Assembly: GCF_018446385.1 (NCBI RefSeq)
Contig: NC_056006.1
Location: 1,364,001 to 1,428,000 of the forward strand
Origin: Zingiber officinale
Lineage: Eukaryota; Streptophyta; Magnoliopsida; Zingiberales; Zingiberaceae
Direction of reading: 5' to 3'
Length of the DNA stretch: 64,000 nt
Made by a program: the position numbers and the translations under genes. This document shows, in pieces, positions 1 through 10,966 of this stretch (the first letter of the stretch is position 1; each line of letters starts with the position of its first letter). The notes beneath the pieces are model-generated. The model was not told the DNA's origin. It did no database searches and worked only from the letters and a program-made list of their open reading frames with translations.

Positions 1-28
1 GTTTTTTTTTTAAGATAATTAAATTTTT

Positions 29-111
29 GGGACGAATCCTGGATTCGTCCCAAATTTTGGGACGAATCCAAGATTCGTCCCAAATTTTGGGACGAATCCA
101 AGATTCGTCCC
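29..111. repeat. Three palindromes at 30-bp period (CACTA subterminal repeats)
   Basis: Palindromes with arms GGGACGAATC and GATTCGTCCC around a 3-base centre start at 29, 59 and 89, an exact 30-bp period. They are the left arm of the fold-back structure of the CACTA end and probably serve as binding sites for a TnpA-like protein; the binding is inferred. Confidence 0.8.
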
Positions 112-482
112 AAAACTAAATTTAATTTAAATTACATTAAATCAAAGACCGAAAGCTTATATCTTGACCTAGAGACATCGGAATTTGATGAAATAAATTT
201 CTATGTGTTCGTATCATTGTCCTAATCGTAAATATATCCATAAAAATATTTATTACCAAATATATTTATTTTTGGTATTTTTTAATTGCAATTTGACCTA
301 ATTTGGTATTATAAATTTGAATCACTTAAAATATTATTTAAAAAATATTCATGGTGACATATTTACGATCAAATTAATGATACGAATGCATAGAAACTTG
401 TTTTATCAAATTTCGATGTCTCTAGGTCAAGATATAAGCCTTCGATATTTGATTGTCTTTTTTTAAAAATAATGTCATTTTT

Positions 483-625
483 GGAACAAATCCTGGATTC
501 GTCCCAGATTTTGGGACGAATCCTGGATTCGTCCCAGAATTTGGGACGAATTCTGAATTCGTCCCAGAATTTGGGACGAATCCAGTATTTGTCCCAAAAT
601 CTGGGACGAATTCTGAATTCGTTCC
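483..625. repeat. Five palindromes at 30-bp period (CACTA subterminal repeats)
   Basis: Five slightly diverged copies of the same 23-bp palindrome start at 483, 513, 543, 573 and 603. The exact 30-bp spacing matches the left cluster. They lie on the terminal side of the fold-back arm at 361-448. Confidence 0.8.
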
Positions 626-810
626 AGATTTGGCGACGAATTTAGCAACGAAATGTTCTATTGTTGCAAATTTGAAACAAAACTTTTTTGTTGCAATTTT
701 CGTTGGTTATTTGGGTCGAAATTTTTTTTCGACCCAAAATTTGTCGCAATTTTGGGACGAATAATTTTCGTTCCAAATATTTGTCCCCAAATATATGTTT
801 TTTTGTAGTG

Positions 811-2197
811 ATATAAATAGACCGTGTGTTTTGATACATGAATTTTTGAGGCAAATTGAAATTTCATTATTCTTTTATTGCAAAAAACACTTTTTTTTAA
901 GAAAAAAAAATGGAATTAAGGGGTGCCACTTGTAGTTTTAAGAAATAATTAAAATTAAGATTAGAAGATGGTCTTATTTTATGTTATTATTTTTGGTCCT
1001 TAATAGTAAGGATCTATTTTTTTAACCTAATTTGAGGATGAATTTCTAGGGTGGGGGTGAAGAGGACTAATGGCGGCCTATCCTCAAGCTCTTTCAAGGC
1101 CATGAGTTTGGAGCCGATTTGTGGCCGCAAGAACATGACTATATATGAGCTCATTATCGGTCGTATGGCTAGTTTGCAATTGTGAACTTGTGCCTACAAG
1201 CTCATTTATATTGAAATGCTACAATTATATTTCATCAAAATATTTATATCTATCAACAAAATTTATTTCAATTTTCAAAATTTAGCACAAGAAATTGACA
1301 AATATGAATTGTACAAATTCTCAAACGACAAAATACCAGTAAATATTGATAATACCTTAGAAAGTTCATCGTTAGAACTACCAAACATGACGCTTGCACC
1401 AACGACAAAATGTTATCGATCAAATGCCACAAAATTCTACAATGTTAGGTGATGTCGCGCACTAGTGAAAATTTCTAGTTAGCTCAAGTAACTTGAATTA
1501 TAGAGGTTGAGCTCATTTTGTCTCAAAATGAGAAGTATGGACTTAAACACTACACCATACTAAAAAGCACCAAGTGCCCCAACCTTAGAAAAATTAAAGA
1601 ATTCAGAAAAGAAGAAATTAAAATTGAGCAATAACAAAAATAAAATAAAATGGCATAAATAGTAAGAACAAAGAACCGATAAACTACAACAACAATACAA
1701 GAAGGAAAAATTAAAATGGTACAGATATTAAAAACAAAGAGCAATAAATTGAAGACCAACACAAGAAGCTAAGGAAGAATTGGAATGTCATCCACAGCAA
1801 TAACCTGAGAAAAAAGAATTGGAATGTCATAAACAGAAACAACTAATAGCCACCAAACTCAACACAAGAAAGAATATATTTTTTTCTTTTTCATAAAATC
1901 ATAAACAGCAAGAACTAATAGCCTATACACTCACCAAAGGAAGAGGAGCTGGAATATATGCCACAAACAGCAAGAACTAACTAGTGGAGATAAATGAAGA
2001 ATAAGACAAGAAACGGTGCAAGAATAAGGCAAGGAAGATAACAGTGATGACAAGCCTTAAAAAAAAATAAACCCTAACCCTTTTAGCTTCCCTTTATTAT
2101 ATTTTTTTTTAACTTTATCTTTTTTCCTTTCTATTTATCTTGAATTTTCTCAATTTAAAATTCACATTGAAGCACAACTCAGTCAACACTGCACCCT
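811..2197. other. AT-rich intergenic and upstream region of AHL gene 1
   Basis: No gene is supported here. A 78-codon frame at 1216-1452 has no recognisable motif and AT-driven composition. Between 1790 and 2000 short phrases (for example GAATTGGAATGTCAT and AGCAAGAACTAATAGCC) recur imperfectly, suggesting small local duplications. The last 100 bases lead into a probable 5' UTR exon that ends at 2197. Confidence 0.5.
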
Positions 2198-2286
2198 GTA
2201 AGCCCTTCTCTCTGTCTAGTCTTAAACTGCTGTTTTTTGTTTCTTTGAACTCATAAGATTAACTGGTTTAGGGTTAGATATTGTAG
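2198..2286 (+). other. Probable 5' UTR intron of AHL gene 1
   Basis: A donor GTAAGC follows CACCCT at 2197/2198 and an acceptor TTGTAG ends at 2286, 32 bases before the start codon. The same arrangement (GTAAGC donor after a CACAA..GCAC sequence, acceptor just before the ATG) occurs in the paralogue at 5744-5882, which supports both predictions. Not confirmed by transcripts. Confidence 0.5.
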
Positions 2287-2318
2287 CTCATCGGAGAAGA
2301 AGAAGAAGAAGGTGAAGG

Positions 2319-3146
2319 ATGGAGAATCTTCTTCCCTACCTCGCTCAAAATCATCACCATCTTTACCAAGATGGAATCTTGCAGCAAGCCAACAATGGTG
2401 ATCAAGAGGAACTGAACAATAGCAACAATAATGAGGGCGGCGGAAGCGGCAGCGAGCTTGGCGAGCAGGGGAGCAGCCGGAAGCGCGGTCGTCCGACGGG
2501 GTCGAAGAATAAGCCGAAGCCTCCGGTGGTGATCACGCGCGAGAGCACCAACGCGATGCGGGCGCACGTGATGGAGGTGGCGGCGGGGAACGACGTCCTG
2601 GAGAGCGTGATCGAGTACGCGCGGCGGCGCCAGGTCGGCGTCACCGTGGTGAGCGGCACCGGGGCGGTGGTCGGCGCGACGGTCCGCAGTCCGCTCGGCG
2701 GCATAGTGCCGTCTCTGCGCGGCCGGTTCAAGATCGTGTCGCTGTCGGGGTCGATCCTGCCTCCGTCGTCTCTGCCGGCGGCGTCGTGGATGACGGTGTA
2801 CCTGGCGGACGGACAGGGGCAGGTGGTGGGCGGGAGGGTGGTGGGGCCCATGGTGGCGGCGGAGACGGTGATGCTCATGGTGCTTTCGTTCAGCAACGCG
2901 ACGTACGAGCAACTGCCGCTGAGGCAAGAGGAACCGCCGGAACTCGATTGCGCTCAGCTGCAGAGGCCGCTGACGCTTCCATTTCCTCTGCAGCAACTGG
3001 CGGGGGGCAATGACGGCAACAACTCCATGTTCTTTCAAGGCCATCTCCCTCCGCCGCCGCCGCCGCCGACTAGTGCTGCCATGAACAACCTGCAACTGCC
3101 GACCGAGGCCACTAATTTGATGAATACATTTACGAAATACAACTAA
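2319..3146 (+). CDS. AT-hook motif nuclear-localised (AHL) protein, type I, copy 1
   Basis: A 275-residue protein uninterrupted by introns in its coding part. Residues 54-65 hold a type-I AT-hook (RKRGRPTGSKNK), which binds the minor groove of AT-rich DNA. Residues about 70-200 form a PPC/DUF296 domain (ESTNAMRAHVMEV, VTVVSGTGAV, GRFKIVSLSGSILPP, GQVVGGRVVGPM, FSNATYEQLPL), through which AHLs form trimers and contact other transcription factors in the nucleus. The tail is rich in Pro, Gln and Asn, including seven prolines at 244-250. The family hexamer GRFEIL reads GRFKIV here. The start is supported because MENLLPYLAQ aligns with MNHLPPYLPQ of copy 2. The coding region is strikingly GC-rich against AT-rich flanks. 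AHLs usually act in growth and flowering control; the specific role here is unknown. Confidence 0.93.
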   Translation: MENLLPYLAQNHHHLYQDGILQQANNGDQEELNNSNNNEGGGSGSELGEQGSSRKRGRPTGSKNKPKPPVVITRESTNAMRAHVMEVAAGNDVLESVIEYARRRQVGVTVVSGTGAVVGATVRSPLGGIVPSLRGRFKIVSLSGSILPPSSLPAASWMTVYLADGQGQVVGGRVVGPMVAAETVMLMVLSFSNATYEQLPLRQEEPPELDCAQLQRPLTLPFPLQQLAGGNDGNNSMFFQGHLPPPPPPPTSAAMNNLQLPTEATNLMNTFTKYN

Positions 3147-4072
3147 AATGGCGAGCTCTTGAACAAGGATGCAATCGGCCAGGAGTAAATTAAATTTCAC
3201 CAAGATCTTGCCGCTTGCAAGTCTTGTTCCTATTTCTCGTGCTTCTTATCAATGTCCTACCTCTAATATAATGTTTCATGGTTGCAAGAACTGTGTTGTT
3301 TTTTTAATCCCAAAGTTTGTGATGATGGACATTCTTCTTCTTATGTTCAAAGAATTTATGATGCTGCTGCTAAAATTCAACACCTTACCTTGTTGGGTGC
3401 TATGAGAAAACTTGAAAGTCAGCAGTTTGGGGGCTTCTCAAATTAATGTCGACCTCTAGCAAAGGAAAATGTCAGAGGGCACTGTGAGTGCTCCTAGCAA
3501 CACCTCCATGCTTAAGTCAGTCGAATGATCCAAGTTTTTTTCCCCCTTCTTTTTCACTCTTTGGGAATGATTATACTTGTTGTTCATGAAGTAAATGATG
3601 ATTTTACTCGTCCTAAACGCCCCTCATTGTCAGCCCCACAACATTATACTTGGCAATGAGGACACATTCAATGTGGGATGTAAAGTGATGATTATGTTCA
3701 CCCCAACCGTCCCTCCACTGTCCGCTTCATGGCCTTGTGGAAGAGAGATAAATCAACGTGTTCGCATGGTAGATGATCATCTAGTAGGTTGAAACTACAA
3801 ATTTACTAGCTCCACTGTCCGCTTCATGGCCTTGTGGAAGAGAGATAAATCAACGTGTTCGTATGGTAGATGATCATCTAGTAGGTCGAAACTACAAATT
3901 TACTAGCTCTTGAGATTTGTGGGTGGGAGACTTACGAGGGATTCTCCTAATGGACTATTTATAATGTATGTTTATCTAACAGGTTAACACAGACAATGGA
4001 GACTCGATGATTTGTAAGGACTACATTGGGGGTGTAAGAGGACTCATCTGTATATGCCAACCTCTAAAGTAT
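3147..4072 (+). other. 3' flank of AHL gene 1 and intergenic sequence
   Basis: No second gene is seen. Short frames (3169-3405, 3595-3792) have no family resemblance. The 3' UTR probably ends within the first few hundred bases. A tandem duplication (3714-3907) is listed separately. Confidence 0.5.
3714..3907. repeat. 97-bp tandem duplication
   Basis: Two adjacent copies, 3714-3810 and 3811-3907, both beginning TCCACTGTCCGCTTCATGG. I see only two differences between them, so the duplication is recent relative to the surrounding sequence. It carries no coding signal. Confidence 0.9.
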
Positions 4073-4572
4073 GGTTGTAAATGAATCGAATGTTCGTGAA
4101 CAAGTTTGGTGTTCAGCTAGGTAAGAATCTATTTATGTACGTTCAATACACAAGATCAATTAAATGAATAACTCGTTAAATTTAACGAACAAACTTTTTA
4201 ACACATATGTGTTGAACTTGTTAATGTTCATGAAAATATATTCATGAATCATGTTCATCAGTAAAAAAGCTCTTATCAGCATGCTAAATAAATAAAAAAT
4301 ATAAAAAATAAATAAATAAGTTTGTATTATCAAGCTCAACTAAACAAGTTTAAAATATAAAAATTTCAAATAATCAAATAAGTTTGAAGTGAGAGTTTGA
4401 TAATATCTAAATGAACCAAGCTCAAACTCATAAAAAAAAATCTAACCAAACTTGAATAATAATCATTTCAACGGTTTAATCATTTTAGGCTTGGGCGCTT
4501 GTCTTACTTAGTTATCTTATCAAAAAATCTTTTAACACAACAAACTTGACTCGGCTTGGCTTGCTTACAACC
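4073..4572. mobile_element. Candidate short non-autonomous DNA transposon (MITE-like)
   Basis: A 500-bp AT-rich segment begins GGTTGTAA and ends TTACAACC, an 8-bp inverted repeat. The next bases (ATGAATCGAATG inside the left end, the complement of GGCTTGGCTTGC inside the right) remain weakly complementary. No clear target duplication and no coding frame are seen. The superfamily (perhaps hAT or Mutator) cannot be fixed from one copy. Confidence 0.4.
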
Positions 4573-5743
4573 TTTGTTCCTTCGGCATGCGCATAAAAGT
4601 TCTACAACCTAGTGGCTTAATTCCTTAGGTACGTGCATAAAAATCCTACAACCAAGTCTTCTGATACGATATAAGCTGAATTTTCTTGAAGTTCTCTCTC
4701 ATATATCAAACCCTAATTAAATTATAATTGAGATGTACTATTTAGTATATACATTTGTTGGCTTATTGATAAAACTTTTATCTTTCCATTTTTCTCTTGG
4801 AAATCAACCCACCCCTTTTGACAATCTTGGCACATTTAATCTCACTAAAAAATGATTTCATGTTATTTTATGAAAAACTATCCACAACTCAACCATACCA
4901 TAAATACTTCAGCTAAACTACATCCAATTCGAGCAAACTTAACTAGACTACTTCAACCTTTTTTTGTTAGAATTCAAGTTTACTTGTACTTATTTAGCCA
5001 TTTTCCTAGTTAAGATTAAGTCTAGGCTTCTCTAATTTGTTATAAAATTACCATAGAAGTAACTAGACAAGTTTCAAAAACGACAATCGATAAATAAATA
5101 TCGATAAGGCCTAATAGAGGTTAATCGTCGAAACTACCTAGCTTGTCTTTTGTTTAAGCGACAAAATATATATTATTAGAGCAACTAACTTAATTCTCAA
5201 ATTTAAATCATTGTTACAAAGTTGTACATATAATGGTTGTGGTTCAAATGCCACCACAAATTATATTTCCTCACTTTTTATTGCCTATTTCTTGTTCAAC
5301 AACTTCAATTTAAAAGAGAATGGAGGCAATCAAAAAAATGAATTAGAATATTTGATTAGTGTACTTAGATATTAATTACAAGTAGAATTACTTCTTTTTT
5401 TTTTTTTTTTTTTTTGCAACCAAATCAACTTGTTCTACAAATAATCTAACCCATTTTGATATTCCGTACGTTACCTAATAGATTAGCTTGTAAAAATCGA
5501 AACATCATGAATAGAAAGAATTAAGAGCCAATAAGCTCAACAACAATAGCACAATAAACAGCAACAAAATTAAAGATAGGCAGGCCTTTGAATGTAGTTT
5601 GAAAAAACTTTCCAAGCTTAGTCACCTTCCACTTTTTTATATTTTTTATATTAAATTTTTTTGCAATATTTTATTTCCTTCCTTTCTAGTTATTCATTTC
5701 TCATAATTTAAAATGCACACTGACCCACAACACAATGCACTTG
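4573..5743. other. AT-rich intergenic region upstream of AHL gene 2
   Basis: No gene or element is recognised. A small direct repeat (GCATAAAA..CTACAACC) occurs at about 4590 and 4632, and there is a long T run near 5395-5416. The end is probably the untranslated first exon of AHL gene 2. Confidence 0.5.
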
Positions 5744-5882
5744 GTAAGCAATATTGCTCCTTCTATTCTATTCTCTTCCTTTCCTATGTATGTTTTTTTT
5801 TCTTTTTCCTTTTTTTAATTTGTTTATGTATGTTCAGTTTAGTTCATATGATTAATTGACTAAAATGTTTAGTTAATTGCAG
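5744..5882 (+). other. Probable 5' UTR intron of AHL gene 2
   Basis: Donor GTAAGC at 5744 and acceptor TTAATTGCAG ending at 5882, 13 bases before the ATG. The layout matches the intron predicted before AHL gene 1, so the two genes probably share an ancestral leader intron. Confidence 0.55.
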
Positions 5883-5895
5883 AAGAAAGTGAAGG

Positions 5896-6684
5896 ATGAA
5901 TCATCTTCCTCCCTACCTCCCTCAAGATCAAAGAATGCAACTGCCCAATGTCAACAACAACAACACCGACAACAACAACAATAGAAACAGCAGCAGCAGC
6001 AGCAGCCATGTTAAAAATAACGGCGACGAAAATAAGTCGAAGCGTGGTCGTCCACCAGGATCTAAGAACAAGTCGAAGGCGCCATTGGTCATAAGACGTG
6101 AGAGTGGCAATGCAGTGCGAGTGCATGTGATGGAGGTCCCCACCGGCCATGACGTCGTCGAGAGCATTTCCCAGTTCGTGCGCCGCCGCATGGTCGACAT
6201 CATGGTGACCAGCGGCTGCGGGACCGTCGCCTGCGCGTCCATCCGCAGCCCGACGGGCTCCACGTTGCAGCTGCGAGGGCCCTTCGAGATCGTCTCCCTC
6301 TCAGGGTCGATCCTGTCGCCGCCGTCTCTGGCAGCGACGGCGTGTCTGACGGTGCATCTGGCGAACGGGCACGGACAGATGGCGGGCGGCGCTGCAGTGG
6401 GGCCGTTGGTGGCGCTGGGGCCGGTGATGGTCACAGCCTTCTCGTTCGACAACGCGTACTTAGAGCGCTTGCCGCTCATACCCGAGGAGCAGCCGCCGGA
6501 ACGAAGCAGCACGCAGTTTCAAGTGCCGCCGATCCTTCCGCCGCCATTGTTGGGCGGCGTTGGCAGCATCAACACCGCGCCGCTTTTTCATGGTCAACTC
6601 TCGGATCCGGTCAACGACGACTTCCAACTACCAACCGACAAGGATCTGGAGATACTAGAAGGAGAGCTGAGGTCGTTAATATAA
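5896..6684 (+). CDS. AT-hook motif nuclear-localised (AHL) protein, type I, copy 2
   Basis: A 262-residue single-exon coding frame. After an Asn/Ser-rich head (polyserine at 32-37) comes an AT-hook at residues 50-59 (RGRPPGSKNK), the best match of the three copies to the type-I consensus. The PPC/DUF296 domain follows at about 65-195 (ESGNAVRVHVMEV, VTSGCGTVACASI, FEIVSLSGSIL, GQMAGGAAVGPL, FDNAYLERLPL). The family GRFEIL motif is changed to GPFEIV, with proline replacing arginine, a site known to matter for partner binding. The head aligns with copies 1 and 3, fixing the ATG. Predicted nuclear DNA-binding regulator that assembles with other AHLs; target genes unknown. Lies about 2.7 kb downstream of copy 1 in the same orientation. 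Confidence 0.93.
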   Translation: MNHLPPYLPQDQRMQLPNVNNNNTDNNNNRNSSSSSSHVKNNGDENKSKRGRPPGSKNKSKAPLVIRRESGNAVRVHVMEVPTGHDVVESISQFVRRRMVDIMVTSGCGTVACASIRSPTGSTLQLRGPFEIVSLSGSILSPPSLAATACLTVHLANGHGQMAGGAAVGPLVALGPVMVTAFSFDNAYLERLPLIPEEQPPERSSTQFQVPPILPPPLLGGVGSINTAPLFHGQLSDPVNDDFQLPTDKDLEILEGELRSLI

Positions 6685-7439
6685 CTACTCTAATATTGCT
6701 GATGCAGTGCTCCTCTCGTATCTAGTTCGACAGAAGAGAATAATTTTGATGATTTTCTTATTTCTCCGGGTCTACTTTGAATCGATATTATGTTGTTGGG
6801 CTCTAACTATATATGAAAGTTTTCATGGCATGCTCTATTGCAAATCGATGCTCACCTAAAATTTCTGTTTATATTTCAAGAAAGGGAAAAACTTAATTAA
6901 ACAGTACGTAGATTTGTAGTGCTCAGGATGTAAAACTTATAATATATTTACAAATATAGATATGATCTCTCTAAGTTCAGCACTTAGAAGGTTGACTTTT
7001 CATAAGACTTAAGTAAGTTTATCTATTTTTTTTTAATTTATTTTTAGTTGATACTAGATATTTAACTTATGTCAACTAATCTAGGGGTGATCGGCTGAAC
7101 TCTATTGAAGTTCACTAACTATTAGGATAAATCGTGAAGTACTTGTAATGGGTGGTCTGTCAATTAAATGTTCTTAGATCAACCATTTATTAAAAAATTA
7201 ATTCGTTGAATTTGAGACTCGGTTCTTAAATGTCTTAGTGTTCTTAGATCAACCATCAATTAAAAAAATTCATCCGTTAATTCATCGAATCTGAGACTTG
7301 ATTCTTAAATGTCTAAGAAATTGAAACAATATTTTAGTGCTGCTGCACCATTTTCCTGGACGAGCAAATTCATCTATTTCTTGCACAAATGAAAAAATGT
7401 TATGAAATCATTTCATTGATGACTAGATAAAAATTGATG
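6685..7439 (+). other. 3' flank of AHL gene 2 up to the gypsy element
   Basis: AT-rich non-coding sequence. Apart from the duplicated segment at 7171-7318, nothing is recognised. Confidence 0.5.
7171..7318. repeat. Diverged ~70-bp tandem duplication
   Basis: TTCTTAGATCAACCAT starts at 7171 and again at 7241, and both copies continue with a similar run ending in TTCTTAAATGTCT. The copies differ at several sites and by a small insertion. Confidence 0.75.
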
Positions 7440-9959
7440 TAGATTTTGTAAAGTAATTTTTCAGAGAATATAATTTTTGACTCGAAATTTGGAAGCAGAT
7501 TATGTTAGTGGTCATATGTGCATAATTCAAAAATCCATGATTATTACAGGGTACACGAAATTACCAAGTTTCAGACCTAAATTCTACCGTGTATACCTAT
7601 TTTCGAGCATCCAAACATATTTTTACTATTTATAATAATTTTCATATTTTTGACTTTTTTTGGTTAATTTTGGTATTATTATCTTAAAATTAGGATATTT
7701 GGTCTATTTACGAGTTATGTTTCATGGTTTAAGATAATTTTAATTTAATTCTATTTTGAAACATCGTCTCCTTCCTGGAACAAGATATTTTCCTTATTTC
7801 TTGGTATTCTTTTTTGAATCAATAGAATGTAGAACTACAAATTTTGGTATTTGTCTGTGAATCTATAGAGTCGATAGTATCCACTGCGTCAGTTGATATT
7901 AGAGCTAAACTGATCCTGCGAGATCATGCCACCACGAAGACAACAATGCGTTGACAACGTCCACAACGTGTATGAACGTTGTCATTAACGACAAAGATAA
8001 CAGTTCAAGAAATTCAGAGATTGATTTCAATTATTAATAATTTACCATGTTTGGATTGCAATCCAAACCATATTTATTATTATTTTTATATTAACTATTA
8101 TCATAGTTATCATAATATATTATAATATTTATCATTATTTCTATATTCGTTATTACCATAGTTATCATAATATGTTACCATATTTAGCATAATACTTTTC
8201 TATAAATTATTTTGACCATATGTATAAATAGGCTTGTTAGTCTATGATAATTAATCAATAATAAAGAAGCAATTGTCTTCTATTTGTTCGTCATCTCTTT
8301 ATTCTTTCCTATATATGCTTTCATATTATGTATTGCTATAGTATCGAGAGATGATGGATGAACAGGTGGGGTGAATCAAAGGGGGTGTGGATTGTCTTGC
8401 TGACAAGATGGAGGCATTGCTCGAGAACCAAACTAGAAGAAATCTAACCCATCGTCGTCATCGAGAGAACTTAGATGTGGAAACGGGTGAGGAGGAGGAG
8501 GAGGCCTATGAAGAGGGGGCTTCCTACAGGCGGCGCCAAGCAATAGTAGAGGAAGATCGCCAGTGTTGGGAGTCAGGTATGAGAATGAAAATTCTTGAGT
8601 TTCATGGAAGCCTACAACCTAAGGAATTCTTGGATTGGTTGACCTCTGTAGAGATAATTCTGGATTTTAAAGAACAACTTGAAGACAAACAGGTGCCCTT
8701 GGTTGCGACTAGATTACACGGGAGAGTGATTGCATGGTGGCAACAATTGCAATGAACCCGGAACGGGTTGGGTAAGGCAAAATTTACCAATTGGAAAAAG
8801 ATGGAGAAGCTCATGTAGGAAACATTTTTATTGTACAACTTCCAACAACTAATGTATCAAAGGTTGCAAAATTTGAAGCAAGGTACCTAGTCAATGGATA
8901 AATATACCTCTAAATTGTTTTCAACTAATTGCGAGGAATGAAATACACGAGACGGAAGATCAGTTGATAGCACAATACATCGAGGGGTCAAGACATCATA
9001 TTCAAGACATAGTTAATATGTTTGATCCTATTTCTATATTTGTTGCACACTAGAGGGCCTTAGTGGTAGAAAAACATGCACAATGAAATAGTCGATTTTC
9101 TCCTATGAACACTGAAAGTGGACAGCCTAGTGGTGTGAGTGATGTGTTTGGTAACAGGGGTGTCAGACAAATTAATAGAGGAAGTGACAACAATGGCGGT
9201 GGAATAAAGTTCTTTAACTGTGGAGAGATTGGGCATAGACAATCAGATTGTAAGAATATTGCGGCAAAGAAAATACTATTCATGGAGAATGAAGATTGTG
9301 AAGATGACATGGCAAAACTCTCTGGAGACCCTGAGTATGACGAGGAGGCCACAGATGAAGTGTTGTTGGAAGGAGATTTTGGGACAACTTTGGTTGTTCG
9401 ACGTTCCTGTTTGATGCTGAAATCGGTAGACGATGACTAGTTGCTAAGTAATATTTTTCAATTGACATGCACCGTTCTAAATAGAGTAATGTCATTTTGT
9501 GATCGATGCTGGAGGTTGTGAAAATATCATATCTACTGAAGTCATTCAAAAGTTAAATATTAAGACAAAATCATCCCAACCCATACAAATTAGAATGACT
9601 CAAGAAGGGGGATGAGGTATCGATGTCAAGAAGGGCTCTTGTTTCTTTTTCTATTGGTCTAAAATATAAAGATATTGTTTGGTGTGATGTGGTAGCAATG
9701 GATGGCTTGTCACCTATTGTTAGGTAAACCTTGGTAGTATGATAGATAGGTGCATCATGATGGATGACTTAATACTTATAGTTTTGTGTTTGAGGGAGCA
9801 AAAATTGTGCTACTACTTGGCCAACCAGTAGTGGGAAAACAAAGCCTACAGGTGAAGCATCGATTTTATTGTCCATGGCTCAGTTGAATGAGGAGTTGCA
9901 GAATGCAGAAAGGGGGTTTATGTTGATGGGCAAAAGCATTTGAACCTAGTACTATTTTT

Positions 9960-10966
9960 GGTCCCGTTGATTACAAAGTTTTTTTTACTTTCCAAATGTA
10001 GCAAAGATAAACACAAGTTAGTTGAACAAGAGATAATATACGTAAATTAAAAGACGAGGCAAAATTTACTTGGTTTGCAATAAAGGGGTTTGTTAATCCA
10101 AAGAAGTAAAAGCTTTAATAGAAAGATCTCCTTTTTGATAAAGGTGGAGTAGCCTTTTACCGTGTTAAAAGCATAGAAATGTAAAAACAGAATTAGAATT
10201 AAAAGTACAAAGTTTGTTAACAAGTGTTGTGTTGAACTACAAGGACTAGGGCTCTATTTATAGCTGACTGATTGAGTTTAGTCATTGGCTGACGTGGCAA
10301 CTCCGGGCACCTGGATCGAGTCCGGACACCTTAATAGTGGTGCGTTATCTACTTCTCAATGGCTCGCAACAGCTCCATGATAGGATTTTCTCGGTACCCA
10401 AGCACCTGGACGCGGTTCAGGTGCTTGGAGTTTTGTTGGCATAGACTATGAATATCATCCTCATAGCAACGTCTCGACAGAGCACCTTTGCTTGCCCAAG
10501 GTGGTCCGAGCACCCGGACTGGTCCGTGCACCTGGAGTTTGGGTGACTGGACAAGATCCAGGTACTTGGGACAAGGTCCAGGCACCTAGGACAAGTTAAC
10601 TTCATGTTGACTTGTCTGACTATTCCGGTCGCTTACGTGATTCTATGGTCATCTAGAATTGAGCTTACCCGAACCCAACTCCAGCCTTCTCCTCGAGCAG
10701 ACTTCCTCCTCAATTTCTTGTTCCTCGAAAGTGTCACGCGCGTCCTTCTCGTCTATCGGTGTACTCTTCTGTAGCTTCTTGTCTCTCGGATGCACCGAGC
10801 CTGTCACTCGCTTCTCGTGCCTTCCTTCTCTTCTGCTGAGTCTTCTACTCGACTTCTTGTGTTCATAAATCTCTGCACACTTTGACACAAGGCATCAGAT
10901 AATGTAGAGCCTAATTTGACTTGATTGATCACATCAAAATCAACCTGGGGTACTTATAACTATTCC
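9960..10966 (-). mobile_element. Solo LTR, Sirevirus-like Ty1/copia, nested in the gypsy element
   Basis: The segment 10640-10966 closely resembles the 25190-25513 LTR (ACCCGAACCCAA.., CTTCTCCTCGAGCAG, GGTGTACTCTTC, TTGATCACATCAAAAT), so it is a related LTR in minus orientation. Its middle (10290-10600) carries repeated GCACCTGGA/TCCAGGTGC motifs, including arms at about 10400-10426. No internal coding region accompanies it. Boundaries are approximate. Confidence 0.65.

Larger units (their letters stand above)
1..810. mobile_element. Right end of a CACTA (En/Spm-type) DNA transposon, partial
   Basis: The segment ends at 810 with TTTTTTTGTAGTG, whose reverse complement CACTACAAAAAAA is the classic terminal inverted repeat of CACTA transposons. 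Upstream lies a subterminal zone rich in GGGACGAAT and ATTCGTCCC motifs, as expected for the transposase-binding repeats of this superfamily. A larger inverted repeat (about 148-235 against 361-448) lets the region fold back on itself around an AT-rich centre. The left terminus lies outside the window, so length, target duplication (3 bp expected, ATA follows at 811) and coding capacity are unknown. No transposase reading frame is visible, so this is either a non-autonomous copy or only the outer end of a larger one. Confidence 0.75.

Noticed and set aside
1216-1452. A 78-codon frame in the intergenic region
   Set aside because: AT-rich, no family motif, no gene-like context; consistent with chance.
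2274-3203. A 309-codon minus-strand frame opposite AHL gene 1
   Set aside because: It is the antisense of a GC-rich coding region. Its Arg/His/Pro-rich translation has no domain, while the plus strand encodes a clear AHL protein.
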